Shown piece after piece: positions 1 through 8,186 of a stretch of 64,000 bases of DNA; the stretch's first letter is position 1, and the number at the start of each line of letters is the position of its first letter. Below the pieces are notes generated by a model. The model had not been told where the DNA came from. It was given only the letters and a program-made list of their open reading frames with translations, and did no database searches. The stretch lies in the NCBI GenBank assembly GCA_012798135.1, contig JAAZNU010000036.1, positions 14,865-78,864 of the forward strand. The letters run 5' to 3'. Both the position numbers and the translations under genes were made by a program. The stretch is from Veillonellaceae bacterium. GTDB taxonomy: Bacteria > Bacillota_C > Negativicutes > UBA1444.

Positions 1-1
1 G

Positions 2-232
2 GAAGCTCCCGTCGGCAATAAGAATCCCGGCGAAATGACGATCGAAGAATTGGATCTGTCGGTTCGTTCTTACAATTGTCTCAAACGCGCGGGCATCAAT
101 TTCGTGTCGGATCTGGCCCAGAAAACCGAGGACGAAATGATGAAAGTCCGGAATCTTGGCCGGAAATCTTTGGATGAAGTGAAGAAAAAGTTGATTGATA
201 TTGGCGTTTCCATGCGGGAAGAAGAAGACTGA
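2..232 (+). CDS. rpoA: RNA polymerase alpha subunit, C-terminal end (partial)
   Basis: The open frame enters from the left edge and ends at a TGA, leaving 76 codons of the alpha subunit. What remains is the C-terminal domain that contacts UP-element DNA and activators. The visible sequence has the family helix-hairpin-helix pattern ([19 protein letters not shown], then [15 protein letters not shown]). It is followed 16 bases later by rplQ, the usual rpoA-rplQ end of the alpha operon. The true start lies outside the window; the ATG at 35 is internal. Confidence 0.97.
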   Translation, partial: EAPVGNKNPGEMTIEELDLSVRSYNCLKRAGINFVSDLAQKTEDEMMKVRNLGRKSLDEVKKKLIDIGVSMREEED

Positions 233-248
233 GTAAGGAGGGTGGAGA

Positions 249-587
249 ATGGCTTACAGAAAGTTCGGACGGGATTCAAGCGCCCGTAAAGCTATGCTGC
301 GCGACGTTGTCACCGCTCTGTTTGAAAAAGAGCGGATCGAGACGACCGAAGCCAAGGCAAAGGAAGTCAGCGGGCTGGCCGATGAAATGATTACGCTGGC
401 CAAACGCGGCGATTTGCACGCCCGGCGCCAGGCGCTGGCGTTCATGACGGACGAAGCCGTGGTTCGGAAATTGTTCGACACAATCGCACCGAAGTACAAA
501 GAACGTCAGGGCGGCTATACCCGAGTTTTGAAACTGGGACCCCGCCAAGGTGACGCGGCGCTGATGGCGATACTGGAACTGGTGTAA
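249..587 (+). CDS. rplQ: 50S ribosomal protein L17
   Basis: Structural protein of the large ribosomal subunit, 112 aa, the normal length for bacterial L17. It opens with the family signature ([19 protein letters not shown]) and ends in the conserved beta region ([20 protein letters not shown]). The start is fixed by a strong AGGAGGG ribosome binding site at 236-242. It follows rpoA directly and is closed by an intrinsic terminator at 599-627, so it is the last gene of the ribosomal alpha operon. Confidence 0.98.
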   Translation: MAYRKFGRDSSARKAMLRDVVTALFEKERIETTEAKAKEVSGLADEMITLAKRGDLHARRQALAFMTDEAVVRKLFDTIAPKYKERQGGYTRVLKLGPRQGDAALMAILELV

Positions 588-598
588 ATGGCTTTAGG

Positions 599-627
599 GG
601 CGACCGCAAGGGTCGCCTTTCTTTTTT
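599..627 (+). terminator. Intrinsic terminator after rplQ
   Basis: A 7-bp stem GGCGACC (599-605) / GGTCGCC (611-617) with a 5-base loop is followed by a T-rich tract at 618-627. It ends the rpoA-rplQ transcript and separates it from the ecf genes. Confidence 0.9.
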
Positions 628-660
628 AGGCCGCAGGGAAGGATGCGTGGGCTCGATACA

Positions 661-1485
661 ATGCTGCAGATAAACAATGTGTGTCACGCTTATCGGAATG
701 AGAATGGGGAAGAGCTGTGGGCTCTGGACCATGTGAGTCTGGATATTGCCGCCGGCGAATTCGTGGCGGTGATTGGCCGCAACGGGTCGGGAAAATCTAC
801 ATTGGCCAAACATTTGAACGCACTGCTGGTTCCCAGCGAAGGGACCTGCATCGTTGACGGACTGGATACCAGGGATGCCGCCCAGCTCTGGGATATTCGG
901 CAGCGGGTGGGCATGGTGTTTCAGAATCCGGATAATCAAATTGTCGCCTCGATTGTGGAGGAAGATGTCGCCTTTGGACCGGAAAATCTAGGCTTGCCTC
1001 CAGTGGAGATTCGACAGCGCGTGGAAGAAGCCCTGACCATGGTGGGCATGACGGAATATCGCCTGCACGGGCCGCACTTGCTGTCCGGCGGCCAAAAACA
1101 GCGGGTGGCGATTGCCGGCGTGTTGGCAATGCAGCCGCGTTGTCTGGTCCTGGACGAACCGACCGCCATGCTTGACCCCGTGGGTCGGGCGGAAGTGTTG
1201 GATGCTGTCTGCCGTTTGCATCGCGAGGAAGGAATTACTGTCGTCTACATCACGCATTTTATGGAAGAGGCAGTGGCGGCCGGCCGGGTCGTCGTGATGG
1301 ATGCGGGCAGGGTGATCTTGGATGGTGCGCCGGGAGAAGTGTTCCAGGATGTGGATAAGATTCGCGGGTTGGGGCTGGATGTGCCGGTCGCGGCGGATGT
1401 TGCGTCCCAACTGCGCCGCCGGGGGATGGACCTGCCGCCGGGAATCACAACGAACGAAGGATTGGCGGCGGCGTTATGTCTATAG
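661..1485 (+). CDS. ecfA1: ECF transporter ATPase subunit A1
   Basis: ATP-binding subunit of an energy-coupling factor transporter, which powers uptake of vitamins or metals captured by separate S components. Numbered from the ATG at 661 (274 aa), it has Walker A GRNGSGKST at 39-47, the Q-loop in FQNPDNQ near 88-92, signature LSGGQKQR at 141-148 and Walker B CLVLDE at 161-166. The in-frame ATG at 643 would add six residues (MRGLDT) that are not typical of the family, and its purine stretch sits very close to it, so 661 is preferred but not certain. It overlaps ecfA2 by 10 bases. The ecfA1-ecfA2-ecfT order next to ribosomal genes is classic for Firmicutes group II ECF modules. Confidence 0.95.
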   Translation: MLQINNVCHAYRNENGEELWALDHVSLDIAAGEFVAVIGRNGSGKSTLAKHLNALLVPSEGTCIVDGLDTRDAAQLWDIRQRVGMVFQNPDNQIVASIVEEDVAFGPENLGLPPVEIRQRVEEALTMVGMTEYRLHGPHLLSGGQKQRVAIAGVLAMQPRCLVLDEPTAMLDPVGRAEVLDAVCRLHREEGITVVYITHFMEEAVAAGRVVVMDAGRVILDGAPGEVFQDVDKIRGLGLDVPVAADVASQLRRRGMDLPPGITTNEGLAAALCL

Positions 1486-2348
1486 TGCTGGAAAATGTAA
1501 CCTACACATATATGCCGGATACTCCCTACCAACGGGAAGCATTGCGCAATATCAATCTGACCATCGCTCCAGGGGAATTTCTGGGAGTAATCGGCCACAC
1601 CGGATCTGGGAAGTCAACTTTGGTCCAGCACTTGAATGGCCTGTTGCTGCCCACTTCGGGAACAGTATCGGTCGACGGCATGAATCTGCAGAACAAGTCG
1701 ACCGACAGCAAACGAATCCGGCAGCGAGTAGGCATGGTGTTCCAGTACCCGGAGCATCAGTTGTTTGAAGAAACCATTTATGACGATATTGCATTTGGTC
1801 CGCGCAATCTGGGACTGAGCGCCGACGAAGTGGCGCAGCGGGTGGAATCGGCCATGGACCGGGTGGGATTGCCGCCTGCGGAGTATGCCACGCGATCGCC
1901 GTTTCGCCTGAGCGGCGGCCAGATGCGCCGGGTGGCCATTGCCGGCGTAATTGCGCTGCAACCGGAATACCTGGTGCTGGATGAACCGTCGGCGGGGTTG
2001 GATCCCCGCGGCCGGGATGAGATCTTTGAACAAATTCTGCAATTGTATCATAGCACCGGGATGGCGGTTATCCTGGTTACGCACAACATGGAGGATGTGG
2101 CCCGCCTGGCGAAACGTTTGCTGGTGATGAACCGGGGACGGATTGAATTTGACGGGGGGCCGGCGGAACTGTTCCATGATTCAGCGCTGCCGCTTCATGA
2201 TTTTGGCATCAGCCTTCCTTATATGACCGAATTACTCCGGTTCCTGCGAGGCCGGGGGCTTGCACTGGACGATACGCTGTTGGCGGCCGACGCCGTTGCC
2301 GCCGCGATTCAGGCTGAACTGGCATTGAAGAGGACTTCATCATGTTGA
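1476..2348 (+). CDS. ecfA2: ECF transporter ATPase subunit A2
   Basis: Second ATPase of the ECF module, 290 aa, forming a heterodimer with EcfA1 on the cytoplasmic face of EcfT. Walker A GHTGSGKST is at 40-48, the Q-loop glutamine near 90 (VFQYPEHQ), signature LSGGQMRR at 145-152 and Walker B YLVLDE at 165-170. The protein has the C-terminal extension usual for EcfA2. It starts inside the end of ecfA1 and its end overlaps ecfT by 7 bases, indicating translational coupling. No substrate-specific S component is present in the window, so the substrate cannot be named; several S proteins probably share this module. Confidence 0.95.
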   Translation: MSIVLENVTYTYMPDTPYQREALRNINLTIAPGEFLGVIGHTGSGKSTLVQHLNGLLLPTSGTVSVDGMNLQNKSTDSKRIRQRVGMVFQYPEHQLFEETIYDDIAFGPRNLGLSADEVAQRVESAMDRVGLPPAEYATRSPFRLSGGQMRRVAIAGVIALQPEYLVLDEPSAGLDPRGRDEIFEQILQLYHSTGMAVILVTHNMEDVARLAKRLLVMNRGRIEFDGGPAELFHDSALPLHDFGISLPYMTELLRFLRGRGLALDDTLLAADAVAAAIQAELALKRTSSC

Positions 2349-3139
2349 CAGATATCATGCTGGGACAATATTTTCCGGGAAATTCCTTCGTACATAAACT
2401 GGACCCGCGCAACAAAATCGTACTGACACTTGTTTTCATCGGCAGCATTTTCCTGGCGGCCAGTTATGACGGGTATTTGTTGTTGGGCCTGTTCCTGTGC
2501 CTGTCCACGGCGGTATCCGGAATTCCGGCCAAGATTATGCTGCGTTCGATCAAGCCGTTGTGGATTATTCTGTTGCTCACGGCGGGAATCCATATTTTTA
2601 TGACGCCGGGCACCGCCTTGTTGAGCGTTGGACCGCTGAGCATTACGCAGGAAGGGGTACGTCAGGCAGTTCAGATGTCGGCCCGCCTGGTTTTTCTGAT
2701 TATGATGTCCTCGCTGCTGACCTTTACCACCTCGCCCATCGCGTTGACGGACGCGGTGGAGCGTCTCCTGTCGCCGCTCAAATATGTCAAGGCACCGGTT
2801 CATGAACTGGCGATGATGATGACGATTGCCTTGCGGTTTGTGCCGACCTTGCTGGAAGAAGCGGACCGGATCATGAAAGCGCAGATGGCGCGCGGCGCCG
2901 ATTTCTCTTCCGGAAATCTCCTGAAACGCGGCCAGAATATGGTTCCCTTGTTGGTCCCTCTGTTTATCAGCGCATTTCGCCGTGCGGACGACTTGGCGAC
3001 GGCGATGGAAGCCCGTTGTTATAGGGGCGGGGAACACCGGACCCGGATGAAGGAGCTGCAGTTCGGTTTGCGCGATGTTGCCGCCGCATTGGTTTTTGCG
3101 GGCTTGGTGGCGGCATTGGGATGGCTGAAATGGGGATGA
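2342..3139 (+). CDS. ecfT: ECF transporter transmembrane subunit T
   Basis: Integral membrane scaffold (265 aa) that couples the two EcfA ATPases to the substrate-binding S component. Several hydrophobic segments are visible (for example around IVLTLVFIGSIFLAASY and LWIILLLTAGIHIF). The coupling-helix region carries one intact Ala-Arg-Gly motif (QMARGADF); the second appears as AMEARCYRGG, with Cys where Gly is usual. It overlaps both ecfA2 and truA, so the three ecf genes and truA probably form one transcript. Confidence 0.93.
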   Translation: MLTDIMLGQYFPGNSFVHKLDPRNKIVLTLVFIGSIFLAASYDGYLLLGLFLCLSTAVSGIPAKIMLRSIKPLWIILLLTAGIHIFMTPGTALLSVGPLSITQEGVRQAVQMSARLVFLIMMSSLLTFTTSPIALTDAVERLLSPLKYVKAPVHELAMMMTIALRFVPTLLEEADRIMKAQMARGADFSSGNLLKRGQNMVPLLVPLFISAFRRADDLATAMEARCYRGGEHRTRMKELQFGLRDVAAALVFAGLVAALGWLKWG

Positions 3140-3930
3140 CACCGGCTGGCGACCGCCGCAACCTGAAATTGATCGTGGCGTATGACGGCAGTGGTTATCA
3201 TGGCTTTCAGCGGCAGCTGAATGCGTTGACGGTCCAACAGGTATTGGAGGAGAAACTGTCGCTCCTGCTGGGTGAGACCGTCGCCGTGGCCGGGGCTGCC
3301 AGAACCGATGCCGGCGTCCATGCTTACGGGCAGGTGATCAGCCTACGTACGGCCGGCGCGATTCCGGTGGATCGGATTCCGGCGGCGACGCGGGGAATCT
3401 TGCCGCGTGATATTGCCGTCCTATCCGCGGCGGCGGTGACGTCGGACTTTCATGCCCGTTTTTCGGCGACCGGAAAAATCTATCTTTACCGGATTTTGAA
3501 CTCGCCGCACCCGGATCCGATCATGCGCAATTATGTCTGGCAAGTGGAGCGGGCACTGGACGACGGCCTTATCAATCTGGCACTGGAAATGTTGGTGGGG
3601 GAGAATCATTTCGGCGCATTCCAGGCCGCCGGCAGCTCCGCCCGAAATCCGGTGCGGACGCTTTATTCGGCCCGATGTGTCCGGCGGGATGAGCAACTGG
3701 AATTTCAGTTTCACGGCAACGGATTTTTGTATCACATGATTCGCAACATTGTCGGCACGGTCACGGAGGTTGGTGCCGGGAAAATATCTCTGTCGGACTT
3801 CGCAGCCATTTTTGCCGGCCGGGACCGCAAACAGGCGGGGGCTACGGCCCCACCGAACGGATTGTATCTTAAGGAAGTATTCTATGAAAAGCCTGCAAAA
3901 AACCTTGACAACCCCCCTGACTTCAAATAA
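3121..3930 (+). CDS. truA: tRNA pseudouridine(38-40) synthase TruA
   Basis: Isomerises uridines 38-40 in the anticodon stem-loop of tRNAs. The catalytic motif RTDAGVHA (61-68, catalytic Asp63) and the early substrate-binding segment AYDGSGYHGFQRQ are intact; 269 aa is a little longer than typical. The start overlaps ecfT by 19 bases; in-frame ATGs at 3130 and 3136 are alternatives that would shorten the N-terminus by 3 or 5 residues. The gene sits between the ECF module and rplM, a very common Firmicute order. The rplM promoter lies inside its last codons. Confidence 0.96.
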   Translation: MAEMGMTPAGDRRNLKLIVAYDGSGYHGFQRQLNALTVQQVLEEKLSLLLGETVAVAGAARTDAGVHAYGQVISLRTAGAIPVDRIPAATRGILPRDIAVLSAAAVTSDFHARFSATGKIYLYRILNSPHPDPIMRNYVWQVERALDDGLINLALEMLVGENHFGAFQAAGSSARNPVRTLYSARCVRRDEQLEFQFHGNGFLYHMIRNIVGTVTEVGAGKISLSDFAAIFAGRDRKQAGATAPPNGLYLKEVFYEKPAKNLDNPPDFK

Positions 3931-3933
3931 AAT
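3905..3933 (+). promoter_or_regulatory. Promoter for rplM-rpsI
   Basis: A perfect -35 TTGACA (3905-3910), a 17-base spacer and -10 TAAAAT (3928-3933) lie at the 3' end of truA, about 90 bases before rplM. This gives the ribosomal pair a transcript independent of the ecf-truA operon. Confidence 0.75.
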
Positions 3934-4024
3934 GAACTATGCGAGATTTGTCAGAGTATCCACTAGCCCCGGAACTTTGATGTGTCGCAACCCCTGGAAC
4001 ATGTTTTAACGAGGAGGAGCCCTG

Positions 4025-4462
4025 ATGGATACATTTATGGCAAAAGCCGCAGACGTCGAGCGCAAATGGTATGTCGTCGACGCCGCCGGCAAAGCGCTTG
4101 GCCGGGTTGCTGCGGAAGTGGCGAAGGTCCTGCGTGGCAAACATAAACCTATTTTTACGCCCCATATGGATACCGGCGATCATGTCATCGTGATCAACGC
4201 CGCCCAGGTCGTGCTGACAGGCAATAAAGCGACACAGAAACTCTATTTCCGTCACTCCGGATATCAGAGCGGCGCCAAGTTCACCGTTGCCGGCAAACTG
4301 TTGGCGACCCGCCCCGAACGCGCCATGGAAATGGCCGTTAAGGGAATGCTGCCCAAAAATCGGCTGGGTGCGGATATGTACAGAAAACTCAAGGTCTATG
4401 CCGGCGCGGAGCATCCTCATGCAGCGCAGCAACCCGAAGTCCTTGAAATTAATGTGCGATAG
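4025..4462 (+). CDS. rplM: 50S ribosomal protein L13
   Basis: Early-assembly protein of the large ribosomal subunit, 145 aa, with the family N-terminus [20 protein letters not shown] and the conserved [21 protein letters not shown] segment near the C-terminus. The start is set by AGGAGG at 4012-4017, seven bases upstream. A leader of about 90 bases separates it from its promoter. rpsI follows after a short gap in the standard rplM-rpsI operon. Confidence 0.98.
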   Translation: MDTFMAKAADVERKWYVVDAAGKALGRVAAEVAKVLRGKHKPIFTPHMDTGDHVIVINAAQVVLTGNKATQKLYFRHSGYQSGAKFTVAGKLLATRPERAMEMAVKGMLPKNRLGADMYRKLKVYAGAEHPHAAQQPEVLEINVR

Positions 4463-4485
4463 CGATTGGTGAGGAGGAACAGTTG

Positions 4486-4884
4486 ATGGCAAAGACTCCG
4501 GTTATTTATTACGCGACGGGCCGGCGCAAGACTTCCACTGCCCGGGTTCGTTTGGTTCCGGGAACCGGTAAAATTTTGATCAATGGTCATGCCTACGAGG
4601 AGTATTTTGGGCTGCAGACACTGCAACTGGTGATCAAACAACCGTTGAACCTGACCGATACTCTGGCTAAATACGATGTTTTGGCCCGCGTGGACGGCGG
4701 CGGATTTTCCGGCCAGGCCGGCGCAGTACGTCACGGCATCGCCCGCGCCTTGCTCCGCGTGGACAGCGAATATCGTCCGGCGCTCAAGAAAGCTGGCTTC
4801 CTGACTCGTGATCCGCGCGAGAAGGAACGTCGCAAATACGGCCTCAAGAAAGCCCGTAAGGCGTCCCAGTACTCGAAACGTTAA
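4486..4884 (+). CDS. rpsI: 30S ribosomal protein S9
   Basis: Small-subunit head protein, 132 aa, whose C-terminal tail reaches the P-site tRNA. The tail [12 protein letters not shown] and the core motif [15 protein letters not shown] are canonical. The ATG at 4486 is chosen over the adjacent TTG at 4483 because AGGAGG (4472-4477) is eight bases upstream and S9 usually begins near MAK. It is followed by an intrinsic terminator. Confidence 0.98.
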   Translation: MAKTPVIYYATGRRKTSTARVRLVPGTGKILINGHAYEEYFGLQTLQLVIKQPLNLTDTLAKYDVLARVDGGGFSGQAGAVRHGIARALLRVDSEYRPALKKAGFLTRDPREKERRKYGLKKARKASQYSKR

Positions 4885-4896
4885 TTGGCAGTTTCA

Positions 4897-4930
4897 AAAC
4901 CCGGAAAAGTATTTTCCGGGTTTTGTTTTT
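4897..4930 (+). terminator. Intrinsic terminator after rpsI
   Basis: Perfect 9-bp stem CCCGGAAAA (4900-4908) / TTTTCCGGG (4912-4920) with a 3-base loop, preceded by A's and followed by TTTTGTTTTT. Confidence 0.93.
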
Positions 4931-5023
4931 GTGCAGGATTCCCGGCTGGTCAGGTCAAATATAAATAATACGAAATTTTACGATGAACTCGACCAAGGGT
5001 CATTGCAACAGGGGGAATGAAAG

Positions 5024-5740
5024 ATGAAGAAACTGATTTTGGCTGGCTTGGCGCTATGCATTCTATTGACGGGAAGTCCGGCATTCGCCGGTCTGGGCGA
5101 TACTCGGGAAACCATCGGCCAGCAGTACGGCGACTACCGCTTGGTCCTTGATACCGACAACCAGCCCTGGACCAAGGAGCAGTGGGAAAAAAGCGGTTAC
5201 AAAAAAGCTCAGGCCGATACTTACACCTACCGGTTCCGGCGGGCGGACATCGGCATTGGCTTGGATGTAAAATATGAAGGGGACAAGCCCGGGTCGTTTG
5301 TGCGCATGCAGCGGTTTACGCCGGATATGCCGTTCCAGATCAAGGATTTCCAGAAGATGTTCCCGGAACTCTATCCGCTCGTTTCCTCGGCCGACTCCGT
5401 GGTGTTCGCCACCTACAAGGAATTGACCCGCAACCTGATGGAGAAAAATTCGCCGGTTTCGATGGGGGTGGCGGTGAAAACCGATCTTGGCGGTAGCCGT
5501 AAAGGATACTTCACCCTGCTGGCCTTCAACGTTCAGGATGAAGGACGGCTGATCAAAGACGCAAAATATATTGATGCGAACACGTATATCCGGGAATTTA
5601 CCATTGAGCGTACCTATCTCTCCGTTCTCAAGGATAACCTGAACGGGGAGTGGCAAGAAATGCAGAACTTCTTCGTGCCGAATGCCAAACCGTCGACGTC
5701 GCCGGCCAAGCCGGCCGCCAAGAAGAAATCCGGCAAATAG
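5024..5740 (+). CDS. Secreted protein of unknown function
   Basis: A 238-aa protein I do not recognise. The first 22 residues form a clear Sec signal peptide (MKKL, hydrophobic core, cleavage after AFA). The mature part is soluble-looking, mixed alpha/beta and rich in charged and aromatic residues (for example DTYTYRFRRADIGIGLDVKYEGD), and ends in a Pro/Ala/Lys-rich tail (PAKPAAKKKSGK) that could bind the cell wall or polyanions. A purine stretch GGGGG (5011-5015) eight bases upstream supports the start. It stands alone between the rpsI terminator and a convergent transglycosylase gene. No catalytic motif is evident, so only export is claimed. Confidence 0.8.
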   Translation: MKKLILAGLALCILLTGSPAFAGLGDTRETIGQQYGDYRLVLDTDNQPWTKEQWEKSGYKKAQADTYTYRFRRADIGIGLDVKYEGDKPGSFVRMQRFTPDMPFQIKDFQKMFPELYPLVSSADSVVFATYKELTRNLMEKNSPVSMGVAVKTDLGGSRKGYFTLLAFNVQDEGRLIKDAKYIDANTYIREFTIERTYLSVLKDNLNGEWQEMQNFFVPNAKPSTSPAKPAAKKKSGK

Positions 5741-5764
5741 GAAAATCTCATACGGACATACTGA

Positions 5765-5793
5765 GGCCCGGCAGGCAGTCGCCTGTCCGGGCC
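5765..5793. terminator. GC-rich hairpin between convergent genes
   Basis: A 12-bp stem, GGCCCGGCAGGC at 5765-5776 against 5781-5793, with one bulged base and a 4-base loop, lies between the stops of the secreted protein and the transglycosylase. Neither side has a good T-tract, so it may be a weak bidirectional terminator or a transcript-end stabiliser. Confidence 0.55.
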
Positions 5794-5832
5794 TTGCTTA
5801 CGCCGAAAGACGTTATGGGGTTGCGAAAACGC

Positions 5833-6552
5833 TCAGTTGTCGAACCGCAGCGGCGCATTACGGGCTTCGTCCGCCTGACGCTCTGTAATAAAGCTGTACT
5901 TGACCATGGCCGCCAAAACGATTCTTTGGCGCTGCCGGGCCTTTTCGAGGTTGACCAGCGGAGAATAGACCGAGGGAGCGGCCGGCAGGCCGGCGATGAG
6001 CGAAGCTTCGGCCAGCGTGAGATCACGGGGTGCTTTGCCAAAGTAGGTCTGGGCGGCCTCGTTGATTCCGTAAGCGCCCGAGCCAAAATAAATCGTGTTG
6101 ACATACATCTCCAGGATTTCCGACTTGGAGAACTGTAGTTCCATCAACCAGGTGAGCGGAATTTCCAGGGCTTTGCGGCTCCAGGTACGGTCTTGGGATA
6201 AAAACAAATTTTTGACCAATTGCTGTGTGATTGTGCTGCCGCCTTCCTTTAGTTCGCCGGATTGCAGATTGACGAGTACGGCCCGAAACACCGCTTCCAT
6301 GTCGATCCCGCTATGTTGGTGAAACCGGTTGTCCTCGACGGCGATCAGGGCTTGCTGAAAGGTGACGGGAACTTGCGATAGGGCGACATAGTTTTTTCGG
6401 TCCAGTTTACTGTTGACATAAGTGCGAAACGATACGGCGGACTTGGCTTTTTGCAGATAAGACGGCAACGGGTTTTCCCCGCCCGAGCTGCTCCAGCCGA
6501 AATATAAGCCGCCTGCCAGACACAGCAGCAAGATCCATTTGATACAACGCAT
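5833..6552 (-). CDS. mtgA: Monofunctional peptidoglycan transglycosylase (GT51)
   Basis: Polymerises lipid II into glycan strands at the outer face of the cytoplasmic membrane. From the ATG at 6552 the protein is 239 aa: a short cytoplasmic start, one transmembrane anchor (about residues 5-20), then a GT51 domain. The family motifs are intact: EDNRFHQHSGID with the catalytic Glu, GGSTITQQLVKN, RKALE and KSEILEMYVN. There is no transpeptidase domain, hence monofunctional. The start is supported by GGAGGA just upstream on the minus strand; a longer frame beginning at TTG 6606 is rejected. It is divergent from the Memo-like gene. Confidence 0.92.
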   Translation of the reverse strand: MRCIKWILLLCLAGGLYFGWSSSGGENPLPSYLQKAKSAVSFRTYVNSKLDRKNYVALSQVPVTFQQALIAVEDNRFHQHSGIDMEAVFRAVLVNLQSGELKEGGSTITQQLVKNLFLSQDRTWSRKALEIPLTWLMELQFSKSEILEMYVNTIYFGSGAYGINEAAQTYFGKAPRDLTLAEASLIAGLPAAPSVYSPLVNLEKARQRQRIVLAAMVKYSFITERQADEARNAPLRFDN

Positions 6553-6647
6553 GTATTCCTCCGAAAATTTACGATTTACAGCCGGAGTAGCAGGATTTAC
6601 AACCAAGGCTGTGGAAAATGCAAGTCAGTATGGAAACAAGGGGGGCG

Positions 6648-7517
6648 ATGTTCGTGACTTATTTGGCTGGTTGCGCTTTGTTTCCGCATCCGCCCATCAT
6701 GCTTTCCGAAGTGGGAGGACCGGAATCGACCCAGGTCCAAAAAAGCGTGCAGGCGGCGGAATCGGCGGCGCAGTTCCTGATGCGGAAAAATCCGGCCACA
6801 ATTGTTATTATAACGCCGCATGGTCCCGCATTCCAAGATGCCGTAGGGATTAACGTTTCGCCGGTTCTGCGCGGGAATCTGTCCGCCTTCGGGGCGCCGG
6901 AAGTTGCGGTTTCATTTGAAACCAACAGTTTGTTGGCGCAAAACATCATTAAACAGGCTGAGCGGCTGGGGGTCAGCTTGGCGATTTTGGATGAACCATT
7001 ATCTCAGCAGTATCGGTTTTCTCTGCAGTTGGACCATGGCGCCGTTATTCCGCTGTATTATTTGAACAAGGCGGGGTTTCGGGGGCAGGTGGTCCATCTG
7101 AGCGTAGGATTCTTGAGTTATCCGGAGATGTACGCTTTCGGCAAGGCTGTTCAAGGCGCGATCGAAGCAACCCGGCAAAAAGTGGCGGTGATTGCATCGG
7201 GCGACTTGTCCCACCGATTGATTCCCAGCGCGCCTGCCGGGTATAGTCCGCAGGGACGGGTGTTTGACGAACGGATCATCCAGTTGCTGCAGGCCATGGA
7301 TGTCAAGTCCATGTTCGCGCTGTCGCCGGATTTGGTGGAAGATGCCGGGGAATGCGGACTCCGGCCCATCTTCTTTTTAATGGGAACCATGGACGGGATG
7401 GACGCGGAGGCGACGATCCTGTCCTACGAAGGGCCGTTCGGTGTTGGCTACGGGGTTGCCACATTTACCGCGAAAGACCGCCGCAAGGTGAAGGAGGGGA
7501 ACTCGCGTGAACCGTGA
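6648..7517 (+). CDS. LigB/MEMO1-like protein (AmmeMemoRadiSam protein B)
   Basis: Member of the class III extradiol dioxygenase/MEMO1 superfamily. The conserved histidine positions are visible in order: FPHPPIML near the N-terminus, TPHGP, LDHGAVIPLYYL and SGDLSHRL. These would bind a metal in true dioxygenases, but in MEMO-type proteins the function is still uncertain. It overlaps the next gene (AMMECR1 domain) by 11 bases; the two together are parts A and B of the AmmeMemoRadiSam system, whose third part, a radical SAM protein, is not in this window. ATG 6648 follows a purine-rich AAGGGGGG rather closely; ATG codons at 6618 and 6630 are possible alternatives. Confidence 0.85.
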   Translation: MFVTYLAGCALFPHPPIMLSEVGGPESTQVQKSVQAAESAAQFLMRKNPATIVIITPHGPAFQDAVGINVSPVLRGNLSAFGAPEVAVSFETNSLLAQNIIKQAERLGVSLAILDEPLSQQYRFSLQLDHGAVIPLYYLNKAGFRGQVVHLSVGFLSYPEMYAFGKAVQGAIEATRQKVAVIASGDLSHRLIPSAPAGYSPQGRVFDERIIQLLQAMDVKSMFALSPDLVEDAGECGLRPIFFLMGTMDGMDAEATILSYEGPFGVGYGVATFTAKDRRKVKEGNSREP

Positions 7518-8028
7518 GGAAAGTTGGCCGGTGCATCTAGCGAAGGAAAGTTTGCGCTATTTTTTGGAGCATTCCCGCATCCTGCCGCAGCCAGCCGGCA
7601 CATTGCCGCCGGAAGCGGCGAAACGGGCCGGTGTGTTTGTGTCTCTGAAAAAGAACGGGCAGTTGCGTGGCTGCATCGGCACTATCCTGCCGACCCAGCC
7701 GGATGTTGCGCGGGAAATCATTCGCAATGCCGTGAGTGCGGCCACTGAGGACCCGCGCTTCGACCGGGTTGCCCTAGCGGAATTGGCGGAGCTTGAAGTA
7801 TCGGTCGACATCCTGGGTAATCCGGAACGGATCGATTCCATGGATAAACTCGATCCCGCACGCTATGGCGTGATTGTGCGACAAGGCGGTCATTCCGGCG
7901 TCTTGCTGCCCGATCTGGCCGGGGTGGATTCCGCAGCGGACCAAGTAGCCATCGCTTGCCGCAAAGCCGGAATTTATCCCGAGGAATCCGTTGAACTGTA
8001 CCGGTTTGAGGTCGTCCGTTACCATTAA
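7507..8028 (+). CDS. amrA: AMMECR1-domain protein (AmmeMemoRadiSam protein A)
   Basis: A 173-aa protein made almost entirely of the AMMECR1 domain. The family hallmark GLRGCIG-type motif appears as QLRGCIGTI, and other conserved parts are FVSLKKNG, AVSAATEDPRF and LEVSVDIL. The start is GTG, supported by AAGGAGGGG at 7490-7499. It is translationally coupled to the MEMO1-like gene. In many relatives A and B are fused; here they are separate overlapping genes. The biochemical role is unknown; association with a radical SAM partner suggests protein or cofactor modification (family knowledge, not visible here). Confidence 0.9.
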   Translation: MNREESWPVHLAKESLRYFLEHSRILPQPAGTLPPEAAKRAGVFVSLKKNGQLRGCIGTILPTQPDVAREIIRNAVSAATEDPRFDRVALAELAELEVSVDILGNPERIDSMDKLDPARYGVIVRQGGHSGVLLPDLAGVDSAADQVAIACRKAGIYPEESVELYRFEVVRYH

Positions 8029-8129
8029 AATTGCTGATATTGACGCAGCTATCCACAATAGGTCTGGTGCGACTGGTGTACTCCTGCAAAAACATTGCTG
8101 AACAAAATATACAATGTGCCGCAAAAGTG

Positions 8130-8159
8130 TTGCAAAAAAATGCACAAGTGATGTATAAT
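8130..8159 (+). promoter_or_regulatory. Promoter of the arg operon with candidate ARG box
   Basis: -35 TTGCAA (8130-8135), an 18-base spacer and a perfect -10 TATAAT (8154-8159) precede argC. The spacer and -35 carry TGCAAAAAAATGCA (8131-8144), which matches the general ARG-box pattern TGMATWWWWATKCA at 13 of 14 positions. A repressor such as ArgR bound there would block RNA polymerase. Confidence 0.7.
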
Positions 8160-8186
8160 AATCAGCAATGAATGGAGGCGGTGCAA

